Source of the DNA: Antitrichia curtipendula
Lineage: Eukaryota > Streptophyta > Bryopsida > Hypnales > Leucodontaceae
Assembly (NCBI GenBank): GCA_951230915.1
Contig: OX579635.1
Span: 49,972,001-50,036,000 of the forward strand
Direction of reading: 5' to 3'
Length of the DNA: 64,000 bases
Both the position numbers and the translations under genes were made by a program. Below, in pieces: positions 1 through 11,914 of this stretch. Position 1 is the stretch's first letter. Every line of letters starts with the position of its first letter. Below the pieces are notes generated by a model. The model had not been told where the DNA came from. It saw nothing but the letters and a program-made list of their open reading frames with translations, and made no database searches.

Positions 1-766
1 CATTCATTAATGGCCGTTGATTGACATCGTCCCAACCATCAGTGCATATTGTAACTCCGTAATTCTGTACTGCAAAGGCTGTTTTTTCTTTAATCTCATT
101 TTCAATTTGCAGCTTCTTCGATTCAATCATTTGAGTCCTCAATTGATGGTAAGAAGAGGGAGAATATTCAAATCGTGCCAACGAGGTTGCCCTCACTGCC
201 TCAATGAAGGACGGATGTCTAGCCACATTGAACAGTACATTTTCCTCATAGAAAAAACTAGCCCACTTTTCATCCAATTCCTTCCTCTTGGCCATGTTCA
301 GTGCATCCACCATGCGTTGTTGACGGAGTGGCCTTGATCCAATGGAATTTGATGCCGCAATGCCACCCAAATCGACTTCAACACTAGGTCCTTCATGTCT
401 GTGGCCCACACCTACGAGTCCCTCCCGTACCACTTCATTATGAGTAGACTGATTTGAACCTCCGACTCCAGCATTTGGGGCTGATACGGATGTTTCACTT
501 GGACCCGATTCAGCATCTGGGGTGCTCTCAACATTCATCCGTTGCGGTACAAAGTTCGCGCAATTGGTAAATTTGTATCTTACCGCTCGAGGTAGTTTTG
601 AACACACTGCTCGCTCCGACTTTGCCCGGTAACCATAGTGGGCAAAAGCACATTCACGTTTGTAGCTAAATGTCCCGCCACGATACACACAAGTCACTTT
701 ATTTCCATGGTTAGAAAAATTGAACCATGGTTCCCACTCTTTCGTTTGTTTTCGTCCTGAAGTCAT
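1..766 (-). CDS. hAT-family transposase, 5' part (runs off left edge)
   Basis: This is the N-terminal 255 codons of a hAT (Ac-like) DNA transposase, which would cut and paste its own element. The ATG is at 766-764 and the frame stays open to base 1. The N-terminus has a BED-finger-like segment (KEWEPWF, then a Cys and later HYG), but the second Cys of the usual C-x2-C pair appears to be missing. The start of a DUF659 domain follows, with FFYEENVLFNVARHPSF and YGVTICTDGW, where the Asp of TDGW is the expected first catalytic residue. Domain order and motifs match the second hAT gene at 8392-11667, but the sequences are divergent, so they are separate families. No stop occurs in the visible part. 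A TATA-like box and a GC-rich minisatellite lie just upstream. The hAT call is strong; whether the gene is intact cannot be seen. Confidence 0.85.
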   Translation of the reverse strand, partial: MTSGRKQTKEWEPWFNFSNHGNKVTCVYRGGTFSYKRECAFAHYGYRAKSERAVCSKLPRAVRYKFTNCANFVPQRMNVESTPDAESGPSETSVSAPNAGVGGSNQSTHNEVVREGLVGVGHRHEGPSVEVDLGGIAASNSIGSRPLRQQRMVDALNMAKRKELDEKWASFFYEENVLFNVARHPSFIEAVRATSLARFEYSPSSYHQLRTQMIESKKLQIENEIKEKTAFAVQNYGVTICTDGWDDVNQRPLMN

Positions 767-1002
767 CGTGATAGGCAACAACTTTCGGTTACCTCACCCC
801 CGACAATTTGATATTCTCCTCGACAAAGTCTTAGTAACAATAATCAAGATAGCACTCATCCACTGCCTGATCTGCCTTTTACATCACCTCAGCAGTGAAC
901 CAATGCCGTTTTCAGCCAACGAACCCAAGCAAGGAGCTCAAAAGAAGTCCAAGATCATGAGGCCAGGTTGAAAACGTAGCTACCCTAATGGCAGCCTCCT
1001 CT

Positions 1003-1010
1003 TTATATAC
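1003..1010 (-). promoter_or_regulatory. TATA-like box for the hAT gene starting at 766
   Basis: On the minus strand this reads GTATATAA and lies about 240 bp before the ATG, at the edge of a GC-rich minisatellite. The same minisatellite-TATA-gene order recurs at other genes in the window. No transcription data are available, so the role is inferred from position. Confidence 0.5.
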
Positions 1011-1019
1011 TCTGACGTG

Positions 1020-1565
1020 GTAGGAGCGGGGACGTCTGAAGCTGGGGCGTGGACGCTGTACATAGGCGGAAACGGCTGACGATGAGCGCGGACGCTGGAG
1101 GGTTCCACGGGGACGCTACAATCGGACGAGGCGAGGATGCAGGGGGGCTCCCTTTTCTCACCCCCAACATCCGCACCCAGAATCCGCGCCCTGCACTCCC
1201 GAAACGCAAAGCAGCGGGAGTCCCGTTTCTGAACCCCCAGCGTCCGCGCCCAAAGTCCACGCCCTGCACTCCCGAAACGCAAAGCAGCGGGAGTCTCGTT
1301 TCTGAACCCCCAGCGTCCGCGCCCAGAGTCCGCGCCCTGCACTCCCGAAACGCAAAGCAGCGGGAGTCCTGTTTCTGAACCCCCAGCGTCCGTGCCCTGC
1401 ACTCCCGAAAAGTAAAGCAGTGGGGTCCCGTTTCTTAGCCCCAGCGTCCGCACCCAGAGTCCACGCCCTGCACTCCCGAAACGCAAAGCAGTGGGAGTCC
1501 CGTTTCTGAACCCCCAGCGTCCGTGCCTTGCACTCCCGAAACGCAAAGCAGCGGGAGCCCCATTA
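1020..1565. repeat. GC-rich minisatellite, GGACG type, with a 73-bp tandem array
   Basis: Bases 1020-1140 hold degenerate GCGGGGACG / GCGTGGACGCTG units. Bases 1150-1565 hold about six head-to-tail units of 73 bp (two shortened to about 58-59 bp) built from CAGCGTCCGCGCCC, a second CGCGCC block and CACTCCCGAAACGCAAAGCA. Open frames across it are artefacts of the repeat. It lies immediately upstream of the TATA-like box of the hAT gene. Confidence 0.85.
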
Positions 1566-1794
1566 TCTCTTCTTCTCAAGTGTGCTCCCCGTCGCGATTC
1601 CCAAAACACATTTGACTTTCGAAATAAATTCTGTGCTCGTGCTTCTACTCTTTAATGTCCTGACATCTTAAATGCACATCATGTTGGGATTGAATTCCTT
1701 ACTCGTTTGCTGGAATCAAAGCAATTGCCGCTTGCACCCAAGTGTCTCCAATTCTCAAGCTTTGGAAGAAGTTGAAGTCCTTTTGCCTTCTCCA

Positions 1795-1910
1795 GGCGTC
1801 CCCGCCCTCATGTCCCCACCTTGACCCTTGACGTCCCCACCCTTCACTAGCCGCGCCTCTTTCAGTTCCCGCCCTGAACTCTGGCGTCCGCGGCCTGACG
1901 TCCACGCCTG
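1795..1910. repeat. Short degenerate GGACG-type minisatellite
   Basis: Repeated CGTCCCC(G/A)CC and CGTCC(G/A)CG-like units resemble the 1020-1565 array. The surrounding 1566-2017 shows no gene. Confidence 0.6.
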
Positions 1911-2017
1911 TCACTTTCTGAACATGTGCTGCAGGACTACAGGAAAGAGGGAAGCAAGCCCACAACGACACAACCCATATTATGAAACCCAAACCAAAAA
2001 CCCAGATTCTGGAACCC

Positions 2018-2068
2018 CTAAAATCCTGAATCCTATACCCTATACCCTAAACCCTAAACCCTAGAACC
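2018..2068. repeat. Interstitial telomere-like CCCTAAA tract
   Basis: A short run of CCCTATA and CCCTAAA heptamers includes two perfect plant-type CCCTAAA units. It is far too short to be a chromosome end and lies between two other sequences. Confidence 0.7.
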
Positions 2069-3825
2069 TTGTAAAGTGAGAAGTATACTTTGGACTTCTG
2101 TTTATTTGGAAATACACAATTCAAGTGCTTCACATAGTTATTTTTTAACTCATTCCATTCCCTAAAATGGGAAGTTTTGAATAGAAATTTTAATTACCTA
2201 TAAAACATGGAATGAGGGTAATGTAATGTGGGTAATATTTCTTTACATGGTGACTCTACTGTATTTTTTTAAATAAAATGGACAAAACATTGTGGTGTAA
2301 CAAATATTCAAGGTACTTTCATGGATAAGGATTTGTGGAAATAAGTTGTAGAACATCTCCTCACAAATCCGTTATTTCCCAATTGAACAATTATGCATAC
2401 TAATCACTATGAAGAAGTTATCATTTAATTTGTAGATGTATTCGTAAATTGTTAGAATCAATTTCGGATAATAGTATTTTATAAACATTTTTTCATTTCT
2501 TGATCCTAGATTCTAAACCATTGCAAATGCATACGTATAGATTAAATGTATGCTCTCCATGAATCCATGCTATGGTAAAGGTCATATTCTCATGTGGATT
2601 TCTAGTGTTTTTAGAATGCCATTTTTTATGTTCTTCATTTTATATTGCTAGTGTTGGTATTTTTTATAGTATCAACGTGATGACCATGTTTGATGTTTCT
2701 ATGATGTTTTTTTTTTCCTTTCTTTGCTAGGTTGTGTAGAAATGTAGAATACTTGGCATAGAATTTATAAATGCTAAAATTGCACATCTTTATTTATTAT
2801 CATATAGAAATATAGAATTGTACCATTGTACTAGTAGCATATATATCCAAAAATTTAGTTTCCATATAGGACATTGATTTTATGGTGTATATTGTATATG
2901 TGTATAGAAAAACGTGACACACAAATTTTATATGTAAGATAGCCCAACTATAAAGATTGCAGGAATGACTTCATAAAAAATTAGAGGGTATTGAAAATAT
3001 GCCCCTAGTAGGCTTTTATGTAAAAATATAGTCCTCTAGAATACAATAATGAAGGTAAATAGTCCCACATAAAATACCCTCTTAACTTGGGTGTATAGTT
3101 GTATACCTTAAATTACAAGGAGTGATCTCCATGAGCACAAGTTTTTGTTTAATTCCACGAGTATTTAAGCAAATGAATGAATTAAAGAATAAATGGTTTT
3201 AATTGTACAATATTCTTATATTAGATTTTGAAGATGTGATTGTCTTTTTCTTAAATTTCAATCAATTCCTTATGTTTACTTGTATTCAAAGGTCATTCAA
3301 TGTGTATGTTAAAATTCCTTTCTTGCCCTGTCCACACTTTCAAGACCACAAATTTTAGGGTCTATTTAAGAAGGATTGGCAATTTTTTCGCATGTATACC
3401 AGAGAAATAGGTCATACAATTTTTGCTCTCTTGCTTTTCTTTAGTCTCTTAGTGTTCGACATGGTCTATTCCTTCAAAACAATGTTTTCTCCATATGTTA
3501 GAACATCTTTGGAAAAAAGGGTTACAGTCATTATTTTCCATTCTTACCTTTAGGCAAATAGACGAAGGATGACAATTTTGATGGAAAATGTGGAAATTTA
3601 AGTTTCAACTTAGGCTTTGAAGGTAAGATAATTTCCCTTAAAATGCACCAATACATCAAAGGAGGTGAAGTTCTTTATGAATGACAATCCAGATTCCTCA
3701 TGACTGAGGGTTTTATGAGCTGTACAGGACTACAGGCACCAGCTATTAGCAATTAAGTGCAAGCTGTAAACTGAAAACCTAAAGAAATCCAAAGCCAATG
3801 CATTGCTGGACAAAAGCGCCTAAGC
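2069..3825. other. AT-rich stretch with no recognisable gene
   Basis: Long poly-A/T runs and frequent stops occur in all frames. I see no coding signal, RNA gene or element termini. Confidence 0.6.
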
Positions 3826-4020
3826 ATCTCCGCCTTGGAGGTCCGTCCGCGCTCCAGAGTCCTCGCCCTTCTAGCCCTTCCCTAGCATCCTCACCCACGT
3901 GTCCTTGCCCTGACAGTACGTCCTCGCCTAAGCGTCCGCGCCCTGACAGTGCGTCCGCGCCTATCTTCAACGTCCACGCCCGGCTTGTGTATTCTCCCTC
4001 CAGCGTTTCCGCCCTGAGTC
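3826..4020. repeat. Orphan GC-rich minisatellite, GGACG type
   Basis: Units such as GCGTCCGCGCC, GTCCTCGCC and CCCTGACAGT are repeated about ten times. No gene starts within 700 bp on either strand, so this array lacks the downstream gene seen at most others. It may mark a deleted or decayed gene. Confidence 0.7.
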
Positions 4021-4370
4021 CCCTGACCATTTCAGTGCAAGTGCATTTCCAGGTTTGGGCGACTGGATTGCAGTCCAAAGTTGCATCTGAGGGGTGTGGT
4101 GCCAACTGTAAATGCTGTTTTCAATAAACGTCCTAAAGAGGGCTTCTCAAACTATCTTCAGGTGAGTGATGGGCCACCTCGGTCATTAATCCTTCAAGGA
4201 CAGACTTCTAACCAATAATTTTAAGCATGAATAAAAGCAATTGCCCATGGGATTGTTTATTGCCCTTTTGGACCTATATATGTATGGATTTTTTAATATT
4301 CATTTTTATGAGATGAAAGTACACTTTGTGATTACCTCCCAATTTTTATTTATTTTCAATGTGTTAGAAC

Positions 4371-4750
4371 AAAGGGCCACCAAATCATGCACTCCACAAT
4401 ATTTTTTTTGATTTTAAGTGTGTTACTGAACAAAGGGCCACCAAATCATGCACTCCACAATATTTATTTATTTATTTTAAGTGTGTTAGTCCAACAAAGG
4501 GCCACCAAATCATGCATTCCATAATATATTTTTATTTATTTTAAGTGTGTTACTGAACAAAGGGCCACCAAATCATGCACTCCACAATATTTTTTATTTA
4601 TTTTAAGTCTGATAGTCCAACAAGGGGCCACCGAATCATGCATTCCATAATATTTTTTTTATAAGTGTGTTACTAACAAATTACTACCAAATCATGCACT
4701 CCACTATTTTTTGGTTGATTTTAAGTGTGTTAGAACAAAGGGCCACCAAA
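4371..4750. repeat. About seven tandem copies of a 58-64 bp AT-rich unit
   Basis: Each unit has AAAGGGCCACCAAATCATGC, then CACTCCACAATA, a T-rich stretch and TTTTAAGTGTGTTA. Unit starts fall near 4371, 4432, 4496, 4559, 4622, 4678 and 4736. It lies downstream of the RING-H2 gene at 5007 and has no coding meaning. Confidence 0.85.
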
Positions 4751-5006
4751 TAGAACTTCTACAAAATGGAAGTAGTACAAGAGTACAATATTGGAGAATG
4801 GTTGTATAGTGTATTTCATGTATGTCATAAAAAAAAAAATTCAAAAAATGTACAACATAGTATTCTTATAATAGTCTGAATGTGTTCTAGACCTGTGGTG
4901 TACACATGGATGTACATGAAAGATATTCAAAAAGCTATAAGCCTCCACATTTGTAAGTATTTGTATCTATTTTTTTCTATTATGTCTCAAGTATGAACAA
5001 GTACGC

Positions 5007-7184
5007 TTACTCAACTTCCATAGGACTAATAGCAGTGCCACTTGGACTTGCTTCATTGTCATGTGTACCGCTTTGGGGAATGTGGTCTTCATCGGAGCCC
5101 AAACGCAGCCTTTGTATTGTAGACCGGGTTTGCCTAGCAGGTCCATCTTCCTCTAATACGGCCCTCAAAACTTGGGATTGCTGGAGCTGTTGAAGGGCTT
5201 GACGCGTGTGCAGACTGTATTGGTCCAACAAAAAATCTACGGCATCAAGTTTGAATTGGTTTCTCCACTCGGATTCCAACATCATGATTCTTTCCCGTGG
5301 ACCGGGCATTTCGTATCCGTCATTGTTGTCGCTCTCAACATCAACTACCTCGTCTTCATTAACACGCACTCCTTCTTTATCCCAGAGCCAGTTCTTGGGG
5401 TGGGGCCCAAATCGGAATTTCTTCTCATTTTCATCCCAATAACTGTTGAAGCATTGGAAGAAGAAATTCCTTTGTCCTTGGCTCACTTCCGACGTGCCTT
5501 TAATCAAGTTGTGACACACACTAACAATTGCATCTGGATCAGTTTCCCAACCCCATTGATCACAAAGTCGTGACTTCTCCAATGAATGGTACTTGTAACG
5601 CCAATTCCAAATAAGGTCTTCTCTCCATTTGCTAAAATGGTCAGGCACATTGGAGGCATCAAATTCCCAACTTGGTGGTATGAATTCGACCAAGCCAAAC
5701 AATTCATATAAACGCTCGTGGAAGGGAGCCTTGCACACTGCACAGCGTCTACGGTTGACCATTAAGCTGATCAAGCAAATTGGGTGATACAAGTGCCCGC
5801 ACGTGCCCAAATGTATTCCACCTTCAGGACCAAAGTTATTTAAACAAATGATGCATTGAGTTCCGTCTTCAACAAAGGCAGACGGTTTTGGCCATAACAA
5901 TTTATTGGAAACGGTCACATGGGCAGACAATGCATTCTGAAAATCCCAACCGCTTTTAGCCCAATCAATGATAGTTTGGTTTTCGGAGATGACTTTCGTC
6001 GCCATTTTATCGGGTTGGAAGAGGTCTTCTGCAGATTTCCAAGAAGTTAAGCCGAAGATGCATTCTTGATTGTGTTCAAAATACGTGTTGAAAATTTTAG
6101 TGAACTCCGCAGCCATTTGCCGGCTCCTATCCACGGTGAATACACATGCCAACTTCCATTGATAATATTGCGAGACCAATGCATCCAACCGCTCTTGAAG
6201 TACCACATTCCGTGCATGAAGGGATGGGAGGTCTTCGTCCTCTGCTACAACGTCCGTTGCAAGAATACCTTGAACTTCCACGACCGTGGAACAAACTTCA
6301 TCAGTTATTGAAGTCACTTGAAGAGCACGTTGCAAGCGATGAATTTCTTGGGATTGTCGAGTGATGATATTGTTCTTATCTTCCAACTCTATCATCAATT
6401 TGTGACTATCTTCATATAGTCCTTGAATTTCGGTGATCTTGTCATTCAGCTCCTTCTTCAAGCTCTCAACTGTGTCCACCTCCACACCTAATTCTTCTTT
6501 TATTGGCTGCAAAGCTTTTTCTTCTTGGTCATTCTCACCCATTTGTAGGGCCCTCCGTCTTTTGATGCGTTGCTGCCTTCGAGTAGTTGGTGGCCGTGCA
6601 GGTGTACGTGTGCCATCCGAGTCATTGTCTGTAGTGGAGTCTTCTGTCACGTAATTGTCTTGAGGCGCTTCTACTATTGTTCTGGAATAGCTCAATCCGC
6701 CCTCCGGATACCTTCGTTCATCCATCGGGATGAATCCGTTGGTGGGGTGTGGAACTTTGATTTTGTTCCCTCTTTCCACCACAGTGGACCAGTCCACCCT
6801 CTTCCCAAGTTTGACCTCTGCATGTACACCTCGTGCAATGAAAAGATGAACTTCGTTTCGCTCCACGGTGGCTCGATTATATAGCACTTGGTACACGTCA
6901 ATGCATTGATTCTTGAACGCATCATCCGTGCAATACCTCAAATTGGCCTTGTTGAATCTGCAGTGATGATTATACCAATCTTCTGGGAAGGATTTGCCAA
7001 TGTGGCACCACTCAATGTACGAGGCACAAGTTTCCATAGTCCATGGATCAGGTATCTCTTGCCATCCTTTGAAAGCAAGTTTGGTGGGATTTTGTAAGAC
7101 TTTGATGCGTTTGGGTTGCTTCTGGCCTTGCCGTTTCCGCGTTTTATCTCATTCAAGCTTCGTCTTCCTCGGTGGCGTTTCCAT
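5007..7184 (-). CDS. RING-H2 protein with N-terminal GW-WCHI domain
   Basis: A 676-codon frame runs from the ATG at 7037, but similarity to the sister genes extends upstream in the same frame to the ATG at 7184 (reading METPPRKTKLE), interrupted by one TGA at 7151-7149. Numbered from the 7037 Met: the GW-WCHI domain occupies about residues 1-86 (plus about 20 upstream residues), coiled-coil-prone stretches lie near 186-240 and 275-315, and a RING-H2 finger uses C395, C398, C413, H415, H418, C421, C432 and C435. A conserved C-terminal region of about 220 residues begins at PPSWE. RING-H2 fingers usually mark E3 ubiquitin ligases, so that activity is inferred; substrate and location are unknown. 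The gene is intronless. Translation may start at 7037, or the TGA may cripple the gene. The family with this domain combination is not one I recognise. Confidence 0.75.
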
Positions 7185-7318
7185 GGTGATGATGGTCTGT
7201 ACAAAATTAGTGTGAATTTGGTACTGTAAAAGACCCCACAACCGCCCAGGCAACCAGCTCAACAGAAGTGGAGGAACAGGGGAAGTCGCGAGGTAAGAAA
7301 AAATGGGCGCAGACAGCC

Positions 7319-7326
7319 TTATATAG
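7319..7326 (-). promoter_or_regulatory. TATA-like box for the RING-H2 gene
   Basis: It reads CTATATAA on the minus strand, about 135 bp before the ATG at 7184, and directly borders the minisatellite at 7335-7445. Confidence 0.55.
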
Positions 7327-7334
7327 GTAGGGGC

Positions 7335-7445
7335 ATAGGCGTTCAGGCGGGGACGTCGTCGATGGAGGGGCGGGGGCGTACTTGCGCTGGTCGGAGACAG
7401 GGTTGTCTTGTCGGACGGGTTTCCGGGTTTCGGTGACGTAATAGA
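7335..7445. repeat. GGACG-type minisatellite upstream of the RING-H2 gene
   Basis: Degenerate GGCGGGGACGTCGTCG-like units read on the plus strand and resemble those at 42841-42960 and 44820-44965. Confidence 0.6.
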
Positions 7446-7597
7446 CGTGTCGCGTCGCGTGTCGTGTATAACATGTGTCGAATATAGGCGACAAATGCGT
7501 CTCAAAAAAATTTAGGGTTTGGAAGTTTTTTATCCCATGGTAAATGGATTTATCCTACGTGTCTGGTTGTCCGCAGTGACGTGGAAAGATAGAACCA

Positions 7598-7905
7598 CGT
7601 CAGCTTGGGCGACTGCGGGTTAGGGCGAGTGCGGAAAGGGGTAGGGCGACCGTGGGTCCAAGAACTAGGGCGACTGCGGCTTCTAGAAGTGGGGCGACTT
7701 CGGGTCTGCATGGGCGACTTCGGGTCCAATATCTATGGGCGACCACGGGTGGGGGATGGGTTGGGCGACTTCGGATTCCCAGTGTCTGGGCGACTGCCGG
7801 TACCCAGTGTGTGGGCGACTGCGGCTACGTGTCTGGGGCGACTGCGGGTCCAAAGGCAACAGTGGTTGGGGAGGATTCAGGCGGCGACCGCGGGTGGCCT
7901 CTGCT
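7598..7905. repeat. GGGCGAC-type minisatellite
   Basis: About 16 units of roughly 16-20 bp with core GGGCGACTGCGGGT or GGGCGACTTCGGGT read on the plus strand, so the coding strand of the leftward RING-H2 gene reads ACCCGCAGTCGCCC. This is the same unit and orientation as the arrays before the palindrome genes. Confidence 0.85.
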
Positions 7906-8391
7906 GTAATTGAACATGACATCTATTAAAATCTTCTTAAAACTACATGCTTAAAAAGCATTACATTGGCCGCTTATTCATAACGGCTTATACAATTTGC
8001 AATTTTGAATAATATACCTCATGAAATGTAGAATTCAATTCCTCTCATTTGAATGAATGCACAAAATCCAATACAAGTCCACAATAATTATTATAATTAT
8101 ATTAATAACTCATATATATATGGATTAGGTCCGGGGTATACAAATGAAGTTGTAATTGCATTGCACTTCCTACTACTTTGTTATGGTCACCTTTCCAATG
8201 CTTGTGAAAGTCTACACACTCCAAAAAAATTCAAAGCTTCCTATATGTTTCTCAGCCTCACATACTTTAATATGAGGATGTACAAAAAAGTCACACATAA
8301 ACTATTAATCTATTATAATCTTCATCTACAAATTTCCGATACAAAAAAACGTATGTTGAATCCTTACAATAGTACTATACTATCTCCACAT
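7906..8391. other. AT-rich 3' flank of the hAT gene
   Basis: AT-rich sequence with no gene seen. It follows the stop codon of the leftward hAT gene. Confidence 0.5.
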
Positions 8392-11300
8392 CTATTCACT
8401 AGGATCAAAGTCGTCATCATTTGACACTTCATCGGCGTTGGGGTCTGTATCTTCATGCGACTCGTCCCTATTCTCGTTGTCGGTCAAGCTCTCGTTCTCA
8501 TCTTCTTCTCTTGGCACTGGTACGTTTCGTACCTCTCGTTCTACCTCTGAATTCAGATTCCGCACTTCAGTATCTATACCGGCAATGCCCTCTGTTTGCA
8601 CTAGTCGTTTCGTGCGCCTCAACACGTCCGTGGTTCCATCAGTGTTGGGTGTACGGTGTCGCCCTCCTCCACTTGATTGACCGACATTTTGATTGGAACA
8701 TTCCGCCCCCATGCTGAACCGTTGGACAACTTGATTTGGACGTTTAGGATTTCTATGGACCACCTCGTGAATCCTCCTAATACGCTTCCTTCTTCCATTG
8801 TTGTGTCTACGCGTGACCAATGATGACGCCCCTGGGCCTAACGTTGATGAAGGTTGAGTGGGTTGCGGAGTTGAGGCATGGACTTCCTCATCAATGGTCC
8901 GTGGTGGACTGCGATGCACCGGCGGCCTTGGCAAATGGATTGGAATAGACCTTGTGACCGTAGCCACGCTTTGACTTGCTCCTCGATTTAAGGGTGCATT
9001 ACGATTCAAATTCAGAATAGCTTGTAGAGGCACATCTGAATTGTACTCCACCATTTCTGTTATTCGGGTGGTACGCACATTCACTACTACAGGAATTGGG
9101 CACCCCTCACGTACAACCTCATCAATGTGTACTGCCTCTTCTTTTCTTTCACTTTCCACAATAACTCGTGCAGCGCTCCGGAGATTTATTGGCATGCTTG
9201 AGGACGGATGTGCTAGTACTGGAGATCTTGCAGGCTCTTCTGGTGCAAGCACTGGATTTTGTACGCCTTCGTTGTTGTCATCAAAAGTTCTTTCCCTTGG
9301 TAGCGGTGAATATGCGGTTGGAGCATCATCCCAGGCAAAGATGCGATTCCGTTCTGGTGTACGTAGGAGCTCCTCTTCACCAGAATTGTTCTCATCATTA
9401 CCATCCGTAAAAGTGTGGCCGTAACGTCATCTTGGGGGGAGGTCAACAGCAGCAGGCATCATTCCAACCCAAGGATTTTCATGCAAGCGCTCTTCTTCCT
9501 CCATACGATTATCGGCAGCCCAACCAACTCTAGAAACCACGTCATCTTCGTCACCCGAAGACAATGCCTCCTCGTTCTCTTCCTCGATATCTCCATCTAT
9601 TAAGTACTTATCGTAAAAAAGGGCAGGATTGTGTCCATGTTTCTCACGTTCGAGTTTGCTGTTGGCGTAAATATACACCAATGCCTCCGCCTTGGATGTG
9701 GCCAGGCGATTTTGCACTTTACTGTGTACAAACAAATACATGCTCCAATTCCTTTCACATGAAGATGCTGAGCATGTCAAAGATAGAATTCTCTTTGCAA
9801 TTTTCGGGAGAGCATTACCACCCACATGGTTTCACCACTGATGGGGCAGTAGTGTACCTTGAGTGATATCAGGAGCCTCCATCAAAGGGTCAAATGGACC
9901 TGTCTTTTCTTTGAATTCCACAAGCTCACTCATTGCCTCCATGGGTGACACTTCCAATGGCTCGCTGAGTTTTCGTATGACTCGATTCAAGGCAGATTTG
10001 GCCTCGCCATTGTTTTGAATGGCTCCTATATCAAGCAAATATGGGTTCAATAGTGCACCTGCATAGTGCAAATCTGTGAGCATCAATTTCCAACGAGCAT
10101 CAAACTGCTTCTTGTACTTGTCAGCAATCGCGGGGTGTAGAAAAAAAGGCTCATTCCTCAACAAGTACACGTGCTCTTTCAAGCTCTGCATCACCATCAA
10201 AGCTTTCGGCATTGCCGGGATCTTCCCATCAAACACTCGAAGAGCAACAAGCACAGGCTGTACCATGTGCAGAAAATTCTCACATTTCACCCAGAACGCT
10301 TCTGAGAGAATGTTTTGTCTTGCACGCACGGCTCGTCCTTGAACTATGTATCCATTCTTCCGCTGGAACAAACTCATCTCAAAAGGCGCATACGTCTCAT
10401 CCAAAATCATGTTGTGTAACGCCTGCTTGCAATCCACAAGACGATCTACCATGAGGAAGTTGCAAGCAAACCGTGTTAAGGCAAGGAGTCTCAACACCTT
10501 ATTCGGTGAATATTTCCGAAACAGAGCCAAAGTGAGCTGATATTTTTTGATGAATGTGCAAATTTTCCTACAGTCCTCCATCAATTCAGTCACCTTCTTT
10601 TCTTTTCCCCAGTCTTCCAAAAATAAATCCAAAATGTGTGCTGCATACCCTTGTTTATACATGTGAGGGTACATTTCTTGCAACCTTGTCATGGCCCCTG
10701 TCATTACTGCGGCATTGTCCGTACATAGTTGAACAATGTTTGCTGGTCCAACCTGGTCTATGTATTGTGCCATAATATCCGTGGTGTAGGCAATGTCCTT
10801 CCTCACCCCTGTGCTATCCACCGAGCCCAAAAAAACATCCCCAGCAGGACATACAAGCATCATATTCAACAAAGGACGAGTGTTGGTATCAGACCATCCA
10901 TCTGAACAAATAGTTGCTCCATACTGGTCAATAGAGTTCCTCGTCCGCTGGGAGACCATGTTCTCTACAGCTGCCTTTTTCACATCTATCATTTTTGTGC
11001 GCACTGCATTGTATGATGGCGGTTGATACACAAATCCAGCTATAGCGGTTTCCTTCACTGCATTTATAAACGCAGGATGTTGCACGACGTTAAAGGCTAT
11101 GTTGGCTTCATAAAAAAAGAAAGCCCACATTTTATCTAACTTCTGTTGAAGGGCCAATTGTAATGCTTCATCCATACTTCTTTGACGGGAAATGGAAGGC
11201 ACATTCCTCCTTCTCTCCACTATCGCTGGAGTAGAATCTACTGAGTCTGGATTAGGAGTCGATGGTTCATTCGTACGACTAGGGTCCCCGGACCCTTCAA

Positions 11301-11667
11301 AATCCACCTCCACTTCAGGCCCAACAAGGGGCCCAACAACACCATCATTTGCATTGAGTGCAATCGGCGCATCGTACATTTCTTCGTAGCTCATGAATTT
11401 TGGAACAACCCCCATACAGTTCCTAAATTTTTCCAATACGTTTGGAGGGATACGTTGACAAAGATCCTGCCTACGCGTGGCGCCAAATCCAAAGTGAGTC
11501 AATGCCCTCTTCTGTACAAATACTGTGCTCCACCCACAGAATCTGCATTTCTTCGGATATAAGGAGGCATCACCTTCAGTGCACGTTATGAGCCAAGGGT
11601 CCCACTCCTTTGTGGCCCTATGTGTATCGTTAGCAGGCGTTGTCCTCCCGCCATCTCGGCCAGCCAT
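8392..11667 (-). pseudogene. hAT-family transposase with two in-frame TGA stops
   Basis: A single frame of 1,091 codons runs from the ATG at 11667 to TAG at 8392, broken only by TGA at 9834-9832 and TGA at 9429-9427; no frameshift is seen. Order: BED-type finger (CRFC...HFGFG) near residues 40-65; DUF659 with CSDGWSD (first Asp) and CTDNAAVM (second Asp); hAT C-terminal dimerisation region with LPKIAKRILSLTCSASSCERNWS-like sequence supplying the catalytic Glu; then a low-complexity tail of about 400 residues rich in Arg/Pro and finally Asp/Glu. The first TGA sits where a second Trp is expected (after QW) and removes the catalytic Glu, so the unsuppressed product should be inactive. It is distinct from the hAT gene at 1-766. 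A TATA-like box and a GGGCGAC minisatellite lie upstream. Terminal inverted repeats were not located. Confidence 0.85.
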
Positions 11668-11895
11668 CTTGCAGATCCGCAATGGGTCTCACAGAAAAAT
11701 TACTTTATCAAAAAAATCGGACCAATCAAAAGAAGTAATGACAAAGCCACCCGCCAAGAGTGGTCCTATGAACCTCTCAAAGCTAGGTTGTTGCCCTCCG
11801 AAGAACCTAAACGTTCACAGGAAGCCTCTTTAGAGGATTCAAGACAAGAGCTTTATCACCGGAGCAAGATGAGAGGCAATGGCTGCCCTTTAGGC

Positions 11896-11901
11896 TTTAT
11901 A
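11896..11901 (-). promoter_or_regulatory. TATA-like box for the hAT gene starting at 11667
   Basis: It reads TATAAA on the minus strand (context GGACTATAAAG), about 230 bp before the ATG and just inside the minisatellite at 11915. Inferred from position. Confidence 0.5.
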
Positions 11902-11914
11902 GTCCAAGAGGGGT

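Noticed and set aside
980..1609. 209-residue open frame on the minus strand
   Set aside because: It lies entirely in the GC-rich 73-bp minisatellite; no family resemblance.
2018..2068. A chromosome end
   Set aside because: Only a few degenerate heptamers, with complex sequence on both sides.
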